NCBI RefSeq assembly: GCF_900111935.1
Contig: NZ_FOYN01000004.1
Location: forward strand, 124,001 to 188,000
From: Halorubrum sodomense
GTDB taxonomy: Archaea > Halobacteriota > Halobacteria > Halobacteriales > Haloferacaceae
DNA length: 64,000 nucleotides
Reading direction: 5' to 3'
Within the stretch, counting starts at the first letter, position 1, and each line of letters opens with the position of its first letter. The notes under the pieces were generated by a model that did not search any database, was not told the DNA's origin, and worked only from the letters and a program-made list of their open reading frames with translations. A program made the position numbers and the translations under genes. Shown piece after piece: positions 1 to 7,677 of this stretch.

Positions 1-30
1 ACGTCGAGCAGGGCCATCGGGAGCATTTTC

Positions 31-774
31 CTATGCATCAGGGGTCACCTCACTCGCATCCTTATATAAGGATTGGAAGTGCTGTGTGAAAATCTTTGCT
101 GTGCCAATATCGTAGAAGAGCATTCCCATGTCCCCCTGATTGAGATTTATCAAGACCGTGCCTTCGTCACTTACGTAGAACGATGTATCGACCTCATCAA
201 CTTCTCTGAAATCTGCGGCAGGCATATCATTAGCAACATCTTGGAGCTCGGGGCGGCCTCCCCAGCCGATAATTCGGACATCTACGCCCTCTTCTGCCTT
301 CTCTTGAATTAGTTCTCTGTCTTGCTCGGAGAGCCAGAATGAACGCTCAAGAATCCAGATTCTGTCTTCAGCCCCCTCAAAGAGTTCACGCGCTTTCGTC
401 GAAGTATCAGCAATACCAGTCGTCACCCATGCAGGATGAGATTGGGACTCCAGATTAAGGTCGTACGCGGGTTCCAACGCCTCAATCGCCTCCACAGCCA
501 TATCCTCAAACTTCCGTTGGTTTGGCTCAATCAGCTTCCGAGGGTTTTGTGCGTCCCAGTTGGTCGGTTGGACGCCCTGCTTGACTACAGCGTCCTCGCT
601 GTGTAGCTTGTTCAGCGTATCATAGACACGACCCTGTGGAATCTCGGCTCGGACAGCAACATCTGAGGCCTCCAGCGGTCCATACCGTACAAGAACTCGG
701 TATGCTGCTGCCTCGTACTGTCCCCACTCCATTATTGTCTGGAGGGATTCATTGAGTTCGTAATTGTCAGCCAT
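31..774 (-). CDS. TrmB-family transcriptional regulator with PLD-like C-terminal domain
   Basis: About 247 residues. Residues 15-70 form a winged helix of the TrmB type (tyrosine-rich first helix, recognition segment IPQGRVYDTLNKL). Residues 125-240 match the TrmB C-terminal phospholipase-D-like sensor fold (alternating strands such as RIWILER and VDVRIIGWGG), which in characterised TrmB proteins binds sugars or other small ligands. I chose the second ATG (774) because a TATA-like box (GATATACA on the minus strand, 796-803) sits about 26 bases upstream, fitting a leaderless mRNA; an in-frame alternative start is at 786. It is divergent from the CBASS-like operon with a 154-base gap, so it is the natural candidate regulator of that operon, but this is inference from position only. 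Confidence 0.85.
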   Translation of the reverse strand: MADNYELNESLQTIMEWGQYEAAAYRVLVRYGPLEASDVAVRAEIPQGRVYDTLNKLHSEDAVVKQGVQPTNWDAQNPRKLIEPNQRKFEDMAVEAIEALEPAYDLNLESQSHPAWVTTGIADTSTKARELFEGAEDRIWILERSFWLSEQDRELIQEKAEEGVDVRIIGWGGRPELQDVANDMPAADFREVDEVDTSFYVSDEGTVLINLNQGDMGMLFYDIGTAKIFTQHFQSLYKDASEVTPDA

Positions 775-856
775 ATCAACAACCACTATTATGGTTGTAT
801 ATCAAAACATCGCTCAGTATTTTCATATAGAAACAGCTTGCGTTGTTTCACTCAGG

Positions 857-863
857 TTATATA
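857..863 (+). promoter_or_regulatory. TATA box of the CBASS-like operon
   Basis: TTATATA in the divergent intergenic region, about 70 bases before the ATG at 929. This would give a leader of roughly 40 bases. It is the only strong plus-strand TATA match between the regulator and the operon. Confidence 0.5.
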
Positions 864-928
864 CCCCCTCCGCACCTTGTGATGATGTAGCGATATGTGT
901 AGGGACGCGAGAAGCGGGGTGCTGGTCA

Positions 929-1711
929 ATGAATAGTGGGTATCTGACGGGTGTAATCCCACGGATAGAAGCGAAACAGGAACATCTCGACCTCGCATCG
1001 AGGGCGAAGTCGATTGAGACTGTGATGCTTGACTACCCCCATGCACGCCGGCTCGACCAGAATGGCGTCAATCTCGCGGACATCGATGTCGAACTCATAC
1101 TCACCTCCACAGTACCAGACGAGACATTGGAGGAGTGGTTTCCTGCCCGTGAGCTAGCGTTCGCTAAGAGAGTCGGAGCAGATGCCATAGTTCCCTGCGA
1201 CCGTCCGGTCTACAATAGTGACGCGCGTTCTCAACGAATCGAGACCGTCCAGACCTATGTGGCCGACTTGAAGGAGTTCGTTCCGAAGTTCCAGAGTGCT
1301 GGTGTTGAAGTGGTCCCCTTGGTCAAGGGCGAAACCGAGTACGAGCGTCGTCTTTGCTACGAAGCGTTCGCAGAGCTTGGCCTGACGGGATTGGCCTACT
1401 ACTGCGTCCAATACTTCAGCTACGGATTTCGATACAAGGCCCTGCTTGAGCGCATCCATCGTATCGCACGTGAATTTGAACCAGAGAACATGATGCTAAT
1501 CGGCTTCCAATCGGAGAACTTGGTATCGGACTTTCCACCATGCGTGACTGGTGCGGCTGGTCAACGGTGGCTACGAAAATTCAACCCTCGGAACATGTCT
1601 GTCGAGACAGCCGTACGTCAGTACGATGTTTGGAGTCAACAGGTTGAGTCCGCTCTTGCGATAGGACAGGCACCACTCTATGCGTTCACGAACTCACGGG
1701 GGTGGGCCTGA
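929..1711 (+). CDS. TIM-barrel protein resembling tRNA-guanine transglycosylase/DpdA (first gene of CBASS-like operon)
   Basis: 260 residues from the ATG at 929. The order of motifs resembles the TGT barrel: VGADAIVPCDRPVYN corresponds to the Asp-containing strand end of TGTs, and VVPLVKGETEYERR followed by an AELGLTGLAYY strand resembles the GIVQGG-and-following part. A late IGFQSENL strand follows. The zinc-binding CxCxxC...H segment and the PUA region of archaeosine TGT are absent, so this is at most a minimal TGT-superfamily barrel; DpdA, the DNA-modifying relative in 7-deazaguanine systems, is the best functional analogy. Its stop overlaps the next start (TGATG), so it is translationally coupled to the CD-NTase. 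An unrelated TIM-barrel enzyme is possible; the family call is tentative. Confidence 0.5.
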   Translation: MNSGYLTGVIPRIEAKQEHLDLASRAKSIETVMLDYPHARRLDQNGVNLADIDVELILTSTVPDETLEEWFPARELAFAKRVGADAIVPCDRPVYNSDARSQRIETVQTYVADLKEFVPKFQSAGVEVVPLVKGETEYERRLCYEAFAELGLTGLAYYCVQYFSYGFRYKALLERIHRIAREFEPENMMLIGFQSENLVSDFPPCVTGAAGQRWLRKFNPRNMSVETAVRQYDVWSQQVESALAIGQAPLYAFTNSRGWA

Positions 1712-2649
1712 TGGGGACTGACATCGCCCCACCCGGATATCCCGGAAATCAGGATGAGAATGAATCTGAACAACAGAATACAGGTCAAACCTCGTTGGAT
1801 GACTATGCGGATGAAACTGGACCCACGAACCGCCAAGGCAAGACGATTAACGAGCGTCGGGAGCGACTAGAGCAGATTCTAGAAGAGGAGATGGAGGTCG
1901 TCGAGAGCCATCAGTTCGGGTCGTTTACCCGAGGGACGATGGTGGGCCCACTTTCGGAGGACTCCGATACGGACGTGATGTTCGTTCTAAGCCGTGAAAA
2001 ACACGGCAAGTGGGAACGTGGAGAAAATGGGTCGAGCAACTGCCTCCGGGCAGTAAAACGAGCACTGGAGAAACGATATCCCAATTCGAAGGTCAAAATC
2101 GACCGAAACGTCGTGAGTGTCCAATTCAGCGACTTCACCGTGGATGTTGCTCCGGCCTTCAAGGACGGAACTGGAGGCTACAAAATCCCGGACACGTACA
2201 GCGAAGGTAGGTCTTGGGTGCGCACGAACCCGCGAGGCTACAAGCAACGCTTCGAAGCAGTCGACAACGCCCGTGGCGGTAAACTCCAGAAAGTAGCTAG
2301 AGTGGCGAAGAAGCTCCGTGAGAATCGAAATGTTCCGGTTAGTTCGTACCACATGGAGGTGATGGCCTATGACCATGTACACAACCATCCCAACAAGGAC
2401 GCGTCGACTGAGGAATTAGTCGAAGGGTTTGTTGAAGAACTCCCTCGCCGGATTTCGCGGGGGACTCGGGACCCCGTAAACGGTGACCGATTGGACTCAA
2501 ATATGGACCGCTCGAATCGAAAAGAGGCTATCAGGAAGGCCAAAGCTGCTCGGAGACAGATGCGAGACGCAAGAGCCCATCGACAGACCGGTGACAATGA
2601 AGAGGCGAACGAGAAGTATGGCGATGCTCTCGGGGAGGACATCGACTAA
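1711..2649 (+). CDS. CD-NTase (CBASS cyclic-oligonucleotide synthase)
   Basis: 312 residues with the OAS/cGAS-type nucleotidyltransferase signature. A GSFTRGT motif (about residue 68) is followed by the metal-binding pair in SDTDVMFVL (about residue 90). The third acidic residue is in FTVDVAPAF (about residue 145). The C-terminal helical part contains VAKKLRENRNVPVSSYHMEV, typical of the OAS1-C-like domain. The first 45 residues and last 60 are charged and probably disordered. Such enzymes make cyclic di- or trinucleotides on phage infection that activate a co-encoded effector. Start: the ATG at 1711 overlaps the previous stop; a GTG at 1702 is also in frame. The adjacent SLATT membrane gene supports a CBASS role. 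No Cap2/Cap3 or HORMA/TRIP13 genes are seen, so it would be a minimal (type I-like) system. The product nucleotide cannot be read from sequence. Confidence 0.85.
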   Translation: MGTDIAPPGYPGNQDENESEQQNTGQTSLDDYADETGPTNRQGKTINERRERLEQILEEEMEVVESHQFGSFTRGTMVGPLSEDSDTDVMFVLSREKHGKWERGENGSSNCLRAVKRALEKRYPNSKVKIDRNVVSVQFSDFTVDVAPAFKDGTGGYKIPDTYSEGRSWVRTNPRGYKQRFEAVDNARGGKLQKVARVAKKLRENRNVPVSSYHMEVMAYDHVHNHPNKDASTEELVEGFVEELPRRISRGTRDPVNGDRLDSNMDRSNRKEAIRKAKAARRQMRDARAHRQTGDNEEANEKYGDALGEDID

Positions 2650-3188
2650 TGGACGGAATTCGAGATAAAATTCGCCATAGGGCGGAGAACAAGGCCGACT
2701 CCATCTGTTACACGTACAAACAGCACTTTGCAGCGGCCAACTTCTACCGTGCGCTTTCGCGTGTGCTAGATGTCGTAATGTTTGCTGCTGCTTCGTTGAT
2801 ACTCGCAACGAATTTCTGGGGTGTGATGCCGAATCGATATATCGCGATTCCTGCGCTGCTCATCGCCGGTATTACTGGATATCGGCGGGGTACGAATCTG
2901 GAAGACAGGGCAGAAGAGTTCCGCCGGTCAGCTCGTCGCTATCACGCACTTTTCGACGAGTACCGCGATTTCCTCGCAATCACAGTGGTCTCGGAAGATT
3001 TGAACGACGAGGAAGTTATGGCGAAGTTCGACCGACTCAGTGAGGACCGTCGCCAACTGAACCGGACGACGCCCGACGCAAATGGAGTCTGGTATCGGTA
3101 CATCAAGTGGAAGGGCGAGGACAAGATTCGAGAAGAGATTACCACAACAACCGAAACGAGGGAAGCCCTCTCAGGGGGTAAAGGATGA
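2649..3188 (+). CDS. SLATT-domain two-helix membrane effector
   Basis: 179 residues. An N-terminal amphipathic helix (residues 5-32) is followed by two transmembrane helices (about 39-60, VLDVVMFAAASLILA; and about 66-84, YIAIPALLIAGITGY). A long charged helix with regularly spaced Arg/Tyr (RAEEFRRSARRYHALFDEY) and a soluble tail follow. This is the SLATT layout, described as a pore-forming effector linked to nucleotide-second-messenger synthases. It starts on the last base of the upstream stop codon (TAATG), so it is coupled to the CD-NTase. The expected role is membrane disruption and abortive infection once the cyclic nucleotide is made. Confidence 0.8.
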   Translation: MDGIRDKIRHRAENKADSICYTYKQHFAAANFYRALSRVLDVVMFAAASLILATNFWGVMPNRYIAIPALLIAGITGYRRGTNLEDRAEEFRRSARRYHALFDEYRDFLAITVVSEDLNDEEVMAKFDRLSEDRRQLNRTTPDANGVWYRYIKWKGEDKIREEITTTTETREALSGGKG

Positions 3189-3613
3189 CACGTAGCCCCG
3201 CTGCTTCGAGCGCAACGATTGCAGAGGATGCGTTTGAAGGCAAAATTATTGCTGTTATTCTGATACCGGTCTTCCAGACGATATTCATTGAGATGGCGGG
3301 AGTGTTGAACGACGCACCTGCTACAGAACATGCGTTTATCGACCCAGCAAGCTACGCGATGATGTTTGTTGGTGTATTAGGATTATTCAGTATCGGATTG
3401 ACTGTCGCTTCGGTTGTAGGGTCCTATATTATCGCAGGAGTTCCGGGTGTCATCGCTTACTTCGTATTCGATTTGCTTGTAGCGGCCATCCTCAACTCTA
3501 TCGCGGTCGCTACACTCTTGTTCGTCGTCGGTATTCCGACGTTTGCGCTCATCATCTGGGCCAATCGAATGGTCGGTCAAAACACACACCGTCAACGTGG
3601 CTTTAGCAGGTGA
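3185..3613 (+). CDS. Small multi-pass membrane protein in the CBASS-like operon
   Basis: 142 residues with three or four hydrophobic helices (about residues 20-42, 55-80, 85-105 and 106-128) and a short basic tail. No known family recognised. The start overlaps the SLATT stop (ATGA), so it is the fourth gene of one transcript. It could be a second effector, a partner of SLATT or an immunity/assembly factor. The gene has no enzyme motifs. Confidence 0.65.
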   Translation: MTRSPAASSATIAEDAFEGKIIAVILIPVFQTIFIEMAGVLNDAPATEHAFIDPASYAMMFVGVLGLFSIGLTVASVVGSYIIAGVPGVIAYFVFDLLVAAILNSIAVATLLFVVGIPTFALIIWANRMVGQNTHRQRGFSR

Positions 3614-3732
3614 CCGTCGCCCTAATCAACCCAATCTTGGTTGACATTATCCAACCAAGTCCGAGTAAAAATCGCTCTTAAGGTCTGTTCCGTTATTTCC
3701 CCTCTCTCGACACTCCTCCGTCTTTCTCCACA

Positions 3733-3870
3733 TCACTTTTTCGAGACGCCGAGTTCGCTGACAACCTCTCGAAGCATGGCCCGAGAGATGAGCGACACGT
3801 CTTGACCGAGGTAGTCGATGAACCCGCCGTATCGCGTCCAGCCTTTGGCTCTGTGATAACTATACTTCGT
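3733..3870 (-). pseudogene. 3' remnant of a degraded gene
   Basis: Reading the minus strand from 3870 to a TGA at 3733-3735 gives about 45 codons of protein-like sequence (including KGWTRYGGFIDYLGQDV and ending ELGVSKK) with no start codon and an immediate upstream stop (TAG at 3871-3873). The composition is that of a real C-terminus rather than random sequence. I take it as the tail of a gene lost when the neighbouring cassette inserted. I could not identify the parent family. The rest of 3614-4034 holds no gene that I can support. Confidence 0.4.
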
Positions 3871-3975
3871 CTACTCAGAAGAAGTGTCTTGAGTAAAAGA
3901 AGTCACAAGGACAGCTCGGGTAGGAGTCAGGCTCTCGATTTTTCTGGAACACGAGACAGTAGAGGAGAGGCCCTA

Positions 3976-3989
3976 TTCAAACATTTGAA
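3976..3989. promoter_or_regulatory. Perfect inverted repeat, candidate operator
   Basis: TTCAAA-CA-TTTGAA is a perfect 14-base palindrome, with a further TTTGAA half-site at about 4003, located 45 bases before the HTH gene at 4035. The position suits autoregulation by that HTH protein, as in many toxin-antitoxin operons. Confidence 0.4.
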
Positions 3990-4034
3990 TTCTACCAAAA
4001 CTATTTGAACAGGGGGCACAAAGGTGGGGATACA

Positions 4035-4574
4035 ATGACTAATGCGCTAGCCGGGTCGTGGGATGAAATGAGCGGTCGAGAGCGTGTTCGAGCGGTGATG
4101 GAGACGCTAAGCGGGGCTGCAACGGTACAGGAAATCTCGGACCGCGCGGATGTCTCTCGGAACACGGCAGATGACGAACTCAAACAGATGGAGGCTGACA
4201 ACCGAGTCCACCAGACCCTCGTAGATGGCAAAAAGGGCTACCAGCTCAACCCGGCTAAGCTGTTCTTTGATGAGATAATGGAACTCATCGAGGAGCACAC
4301 CCGGGATGAATTGAATGTCGAACTAGTGGACATCAAGAAAGAAAAAGAAGAACTTGAAAATGAGTTCGGTGTAGAGTCGCTAACGATGTTCCGCGAGCAG
4401 ATGTTAGAGAACGAGGACATCTCGGCGGACGAGTTGCGGGAAAGACAGAACATCGCATCAACGTGGGAGACGCTCAATATGGAGGAGAAGCTCTACCGGC
4501 ATGCATTGCGTCTCTATGATGACGTACAGGACATCTCTTCGGCCGACTCAACTACACCGACTGCTCTCCCCTGA
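4035..4574 (+). CDS. DUF7342-type winged-helix protein, probable antitoxin/regulator
   Basis: 179 residues. Residues 10-75 are a winged helix (TVQEISDRADVSRNTADDELKQM), and the remainder is a long charged coiled-coil-like helix (DIKKEKEELENEF). It matches the haloarchaeal DUF7342 layout. The ATG at 4035 is preferred to a TTG at 4005 because it begins at the conserved N-terminus before the winged helix. Five bases separate it from the next gene, so the two form an operon. The pairing of this HTH type with a TumE-like protein recurs in haloarchaea and suggests a toxin-antitoxin or regulator-effector pair. Confidence 0.75.
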   Translation: MTNALAGSWDEMSGRERVRAVMETLSGAATVQEISDRADVSRNTADDELKQMEADNRVHQTLVDGKKGYQLNPAKLFFDEIMELIEEHTRDELNVELVDIKKEKEELENEFGVESLTMFREQMLENEDISADELRERQNIASTWETLNMEEKLYRHALRLYDDVQDISSADSTTPTALP

Positions 4575-4579
4575 TATTT

Positions 4580-5077
4580 GTGCTCTTTCTCGCAAATCGT
4601 ACCAACGTTCAAGCTCGTCAATTACACAAACGGCTCCGGAACCAGCTAAGGTCTGGAGGGTACTTCCATACGGTCCAGCTAAAGCGTAGTCCAGCGCGAG
4701 CAGCAGGTCCATACCGAATCTACGCTGAGACGGACCCGCGCATCTTCCTTGGTGACACCTCGTACCCTGAAAAGGAAGGTCGTCTAGAGGTCGGGTTCGA
4801 TATCAATACTTCAGCACCGTATGAACACTACCGGTTGAACTGGATTGAGCCAAATCGGAATATAATGGTGGGATGGCATCAAGACCATGGCCACGACGAC
4901 TTAGGGAAAGTCCATGCACAGGTAAACGACGGTAAAACTGTAGTTGAGCACGTATCGGCTACGTTCATTGATGCACATCCTCTGGAAGTATTCGAGAAAC
5001 GAATGGAGGCTCTCCCGGACCTTATCAAGTCCATTGAATGGAAAGACGGCCGTCCAGTTGGACTTGATTGGCCCTGA
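4580..5077 (+). CDS. TumE-like putative toxin partner
   Basis: 165 residues from a GTG start 5 bases after the HTH gene. The middle part (about residues 90-150) has the pattern of TumE-family (DUF6516-like) proteins: a YRLNWIEP strand, GWHQDHGHDDLGKVHAQV with clustered His/Asp, then a conserved HPLEVFEKRM helix. Members of that family are proposed toxins of two-gene systems. The assignment is from motif memory only. The first 50 residues are basic and may be wrongly included if translation starts further in. Confidence 0.6.
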   Translation: MLFLANRTNVQARQLHKRLRNQLRSGGYFHTVQLKRSPARAAGPYRIYAETDPRIFLGDTSYPEKEGRLEVGFDINTSAPYEHYRLNWIEPNRNIMVGWHQDHGHDDLGKVHAQVNDGKTVVEHVSATFIDAHPLEVFEKRMEALPDLIKSIEWKDGRPVGLDWP

Positions 5078-5129
5078 GTCATTTCAGCGGTTGTCTCGCG
5101 ACGATGACTCGAACTGGGTCTAATCAGTC

Positions 5130-5633
5130 TTAAACGCCAACCTCTTTCGCTCGCTGCTTCAGCTCCGCATCCTTTGCGTCAACTCCGTCTAGTGAGTTGA
5201 GTTCGACACTGGCGTCTTCCAGCGCGAGTTCGACCCGCGCGAGACTCCAACGCATCATAGCGAGCTGCCTGTACACGGTCTGAGACACGTACTCCTGTAC
5301 GTCCTCGATAGACGCTTCCAATTCATCGAATTCCTTAGCAAGTTCAACGACATCTACCTTTGTGCGGGCAGGCTGGCGGTCATGGGAGATAAGTCTCTTC
5401 GCTTCTCTCATTTTTTCGTCCGGGATAACCGCGACCTTCATTCTCACCCCGGACCGCGAGGGAATCTGTGACCGCTCGATTTCAATATATCCGTGTCGCT
5501 CTAATTTTCGGAACTGGTACTGTAACTGGCCCTCAGTTAACTCTGTGCGCCGCCGAATCGTCGACGTGGCCGCTTCGCCGTCTTCTTCAAGGACAGCCGC
5601 GATAAATTCACGCGTTTCTTCGGTCTGATTCAT
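5130..5633 (-). CDS. Winged-helix protein with C-terminal coiled coil
   Basis: About 167 residues. Residues 5-60 form a MarR/ArsR-like winged helix (STIRRRTELTEGQLQYQFRKLERHGYI), and residues 90-165 are predicted long helices (VVELAKEFDELEASIEDVQEYV). An AT-rich stretch with TATA-like sequence lies directly upstream (5641-5665). The ATG at 5642 is a possible longer start. It is convergent with the TumE-like gene. Probably a DNA-binding regulator encoded by the integrated element; its target is unknown. Confidence 0.7.
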   Translation of the reverse strand: MNQTEETREFIAAVLEEDGEAATSTIRRRTELTEGQLQYQFRKLERHGYIEIERSQIPSRSGVRMKVAVIPDEKMREAKRLISHDRQPARTKVDVVELAKEFDELEASIEDVQEYVSQTVYRQLAMMRWSLARVELALEDASVELNSLDGVDAKDAELKQRAKEVGV

Positions 5634-5642
5634 CTGAATCAT

Positions 5643-6102
5643 ATATAATTATTGATAGTAAGACTGTAAATGTGTATGGGTGTCACAGGCTTTCAAAGCA
5701 TGGTCGGACAGCCTTTGACGGGGTATAATTCGAAGCTTCTTACCAAGGCTTCCAGAGGCTTTGCCCACTATTTCCGACTCTTACTCATAGACACGCCCCC
5801 CTCAAAGAGTGTAGAACCCAAGGTGATTCTCTTGAAAAAGTGTATGAGTCCACAGCGAACAACTCGATACCGGAGAGAGCAACGACGAGGTACACCTAGT
5901 TATCGCCAACTCCCAGATACTCGGAGAACGAACCTCGACACGTAATGCGAGCGAGCGCGCGAACCACACACCTCACTCTCGAAGAACACTAACAAGGGGG
6001 ATACTTCTTAGAACAGGACAGGACTTGGAGGCAGCCAGTCGGCGACAGCACAGCAGTCGAGGTCAGCGAATCCGATATAGTCGGCGAGACCGTTTCAGGA
6101 CC
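5643..6102. other. Intergenic stretch, 460 bases
   Basis: The left end is the AT-rich promoter region of the winged-helix gene at 5633. The open frames inside have a composition unlike real haloarchaeal proteins. I see no RNA gene or repeat. Confidence 0.4.
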
Positions 6103-6342
6103 ATGGTCGACGACTCAGCGATAGACTGGCCCGACGACCTCGAATGTGGCGAATGTGGTGTAATCGTTGGTGAGGACGGAGTGCGTATCCAGTACGAATC
6201 TCTCTTGAGCCCCCTCGAACCGGAGTTATACGCGTGGTGTAATACCTGCTCTCCTGACACCGAAGAAGAGGAACAAGAACTGTGGGCTCACGTGAAAGCG
6301 GGAGACTTCAGAGAGCAAGCCCAATCGTGGGATGAATACTGA
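6103..6342 (+). CDS. Small zinc-finger protein
   Basis: 79 residues from the ATG at 6103. It has two Cys pairs (CGECG near residue 17 and CNTC near residue 46) that can form one zinc ribbon, and an acidic C-terminal half. Such micro-proteins are frequent in haloarchaeal mobile elements. Function unknown. Confidence 0.6.
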   Translation: MVDDSAIDWPDDLECGECGVIVGEDGVRIQYESLLSPLEPELYAWCNTCSPDTEEEEQELWAHVKAGDFREQAQSWDEY

Positions 6343-6413
6343 GGAACGCAGACCTTGGACGTACAATTCTTTTCGACGCTTTCGAGTGAACCACAGTCGG
6401 TTGCTGGTATTCT

Positions 6414-7352
6414 CTACAGACCGAACAGGCGCGAGGCCATGACTCTCTTGACTTCTTCCAGTTCGAAATATTGCTCATCGGAAATCAAAACGCTCGCGTG
6501 AGTTGGACGACGATTCGCTATGTCGATAACTGCCTCAAAGGGAATCGAATCACCATAATAAATTGCCTCGTCTGATGGAGCAGGCCCATCCCATTTCCAC
6601 AGGACTTCAACGACCTCGTTGTCAACTTCGACCCACGCGTGCGTCGATGCGCGAGATGGATGACTGGCCATAGCAAGTCCTTCACAATAGCGAACATCGT
6701 CGTAGACCTCGAACGCGTTCGTGCGAAGTGCCTCAAAAGCGAGTAAATAGCACGAATTCGCGTCAATACTGTTGGCACGCCATTCTTCGGCGACGGCGAC
6801 CACATCTTCCGGTGGGTTTGTCGACCGTCTTGATGGATTATACTTGACCCCATCAATCGGACAGGAGCCCGTAAGCACAGCGTAGTCTATCGCGCTCCCG
6901 AGGTGGCGGACTCGCTCTTTTGAATCTGCCAACAAGCGGTTCGCGCGTCGGCGTCTATTGAATGAATTACGCCACTTTTCGTATTCAATCATATCAACGC
7001 CAGCGTCTATGAGGAGGCCGTAAGCCTCATCCTCAGAGAGTTCACTACGAGCGGAAAGATTGCCAAGATAGTAGGCAATCGCGTCGTGCTGAGTGGCAAC
7101 TACATCGACAGTGCTATCATGAAAATTGCTTCGCTGGACTTCTAAACGGTTGTCTGTGTTCTCACGAGTCGCGGCACCGCGAGTGAGCAAAAAATGGAGC
7201 GTATCACGGGGGTTATTCATGTGACTCACATCAGTGGAGTGTTGGCAGATGAGTTCGTGGTCATCTGCTTCTATTGTTACCTCGGTAATTGCCCCGCTCG
7301 ACGGGTACATCGTGCTATCATACGAGTTAGAACGCTTATACTTAGCTGGCAC
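6414..7352 (-). CDS. Uncharacterised protein with transglutaminase/papain-like C-terminal motif
   Basis: 312 residues. No family recognised over the N-terminal half, which is rich in Arg and helical (for example SFNRRRRANRLLADSKERV). The C-terminal third has a Cys in NSCYLLAFEAL, a Cys in RYCEGLAM, then STHAWVEVDNEVVEVLW. The Cys...HAW...D/E spacing resembles the catalytic layout of transglutaminase/papain-like folds. A TATA-like stretch at 7368-7378 supports a start near 7352. Probably accessory cargo; the enzymatic idea is inference. Confidence 0.6.
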   Translation of the reverse strand: MPAKYKRSNSYDSTMYPSSGAITEVTIEADDHELICQHSTDVSHMNNPRDTLHFLLTRGAATRENTDNRLEVQRSNFHDSTVDVVATQHDAIAYYLGNLSARSELSEDEAYGLLIDAGVDMIEYEKWRNSFNRRRRANRLLADSKERVRHLGSAIDYAVLTGSCPIDGVKYNPSRRSTNPPEDVVAVAEEWRANSIDANSCYLLAFEALRTNAFEVYDDVRYCEGLAMASHPSRASTHAWVEVDNEVVEVLWKWDGPAPSDEAIYYGDSIPFEAVIDIANRRPTHASVLISDEQYFELEEVKRVMASRLFGL

Positions 7353-7677
7353 AGGGCCTCTATCTATATTATCAGTCTCTCATTTACTCATATGGCATTA
7401 TATTTTGATAGTAGCAAAATTCTCAGTTTGATGGGCCTGCTCAACTCTTTCTGGCAAAGGTCAGTCTCATAGGTTCTACAGACTGATTTTGCTACAATCG
7501 AAGGCGTGTAAATGTGGCTACTGTATGGTGGGACTACTCAGTTATGACACATGATGTATTATTTGTATTGCCTGAAAAAAGGCTTTTAGGGCCTTCTAAA
7601 CCCGTTCTTATTTATACTAATTTCAGAAGCAACATATATGTATAGAGTAAAGCGTCCGAAATTATGAGGAATAAAAC
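7353..7677. other. Divergent promoter region, 325 bases
   Basis: AT-rich stretch between the cargo gene and the integrase. It contains TATA-like sequences at 7368-7378 (serving the minus strand) and at 7608-7617 and 7633-7642 (serving the integrase). I found no gene here. Confidence 0.45.

Noticed and set aside
5670-5945. 91-codon plus-strand frame in an intergenic region.
   Set aside because: Basic, low-acidic composition and no ribosome-binding or promoter signal; judged to be chance.
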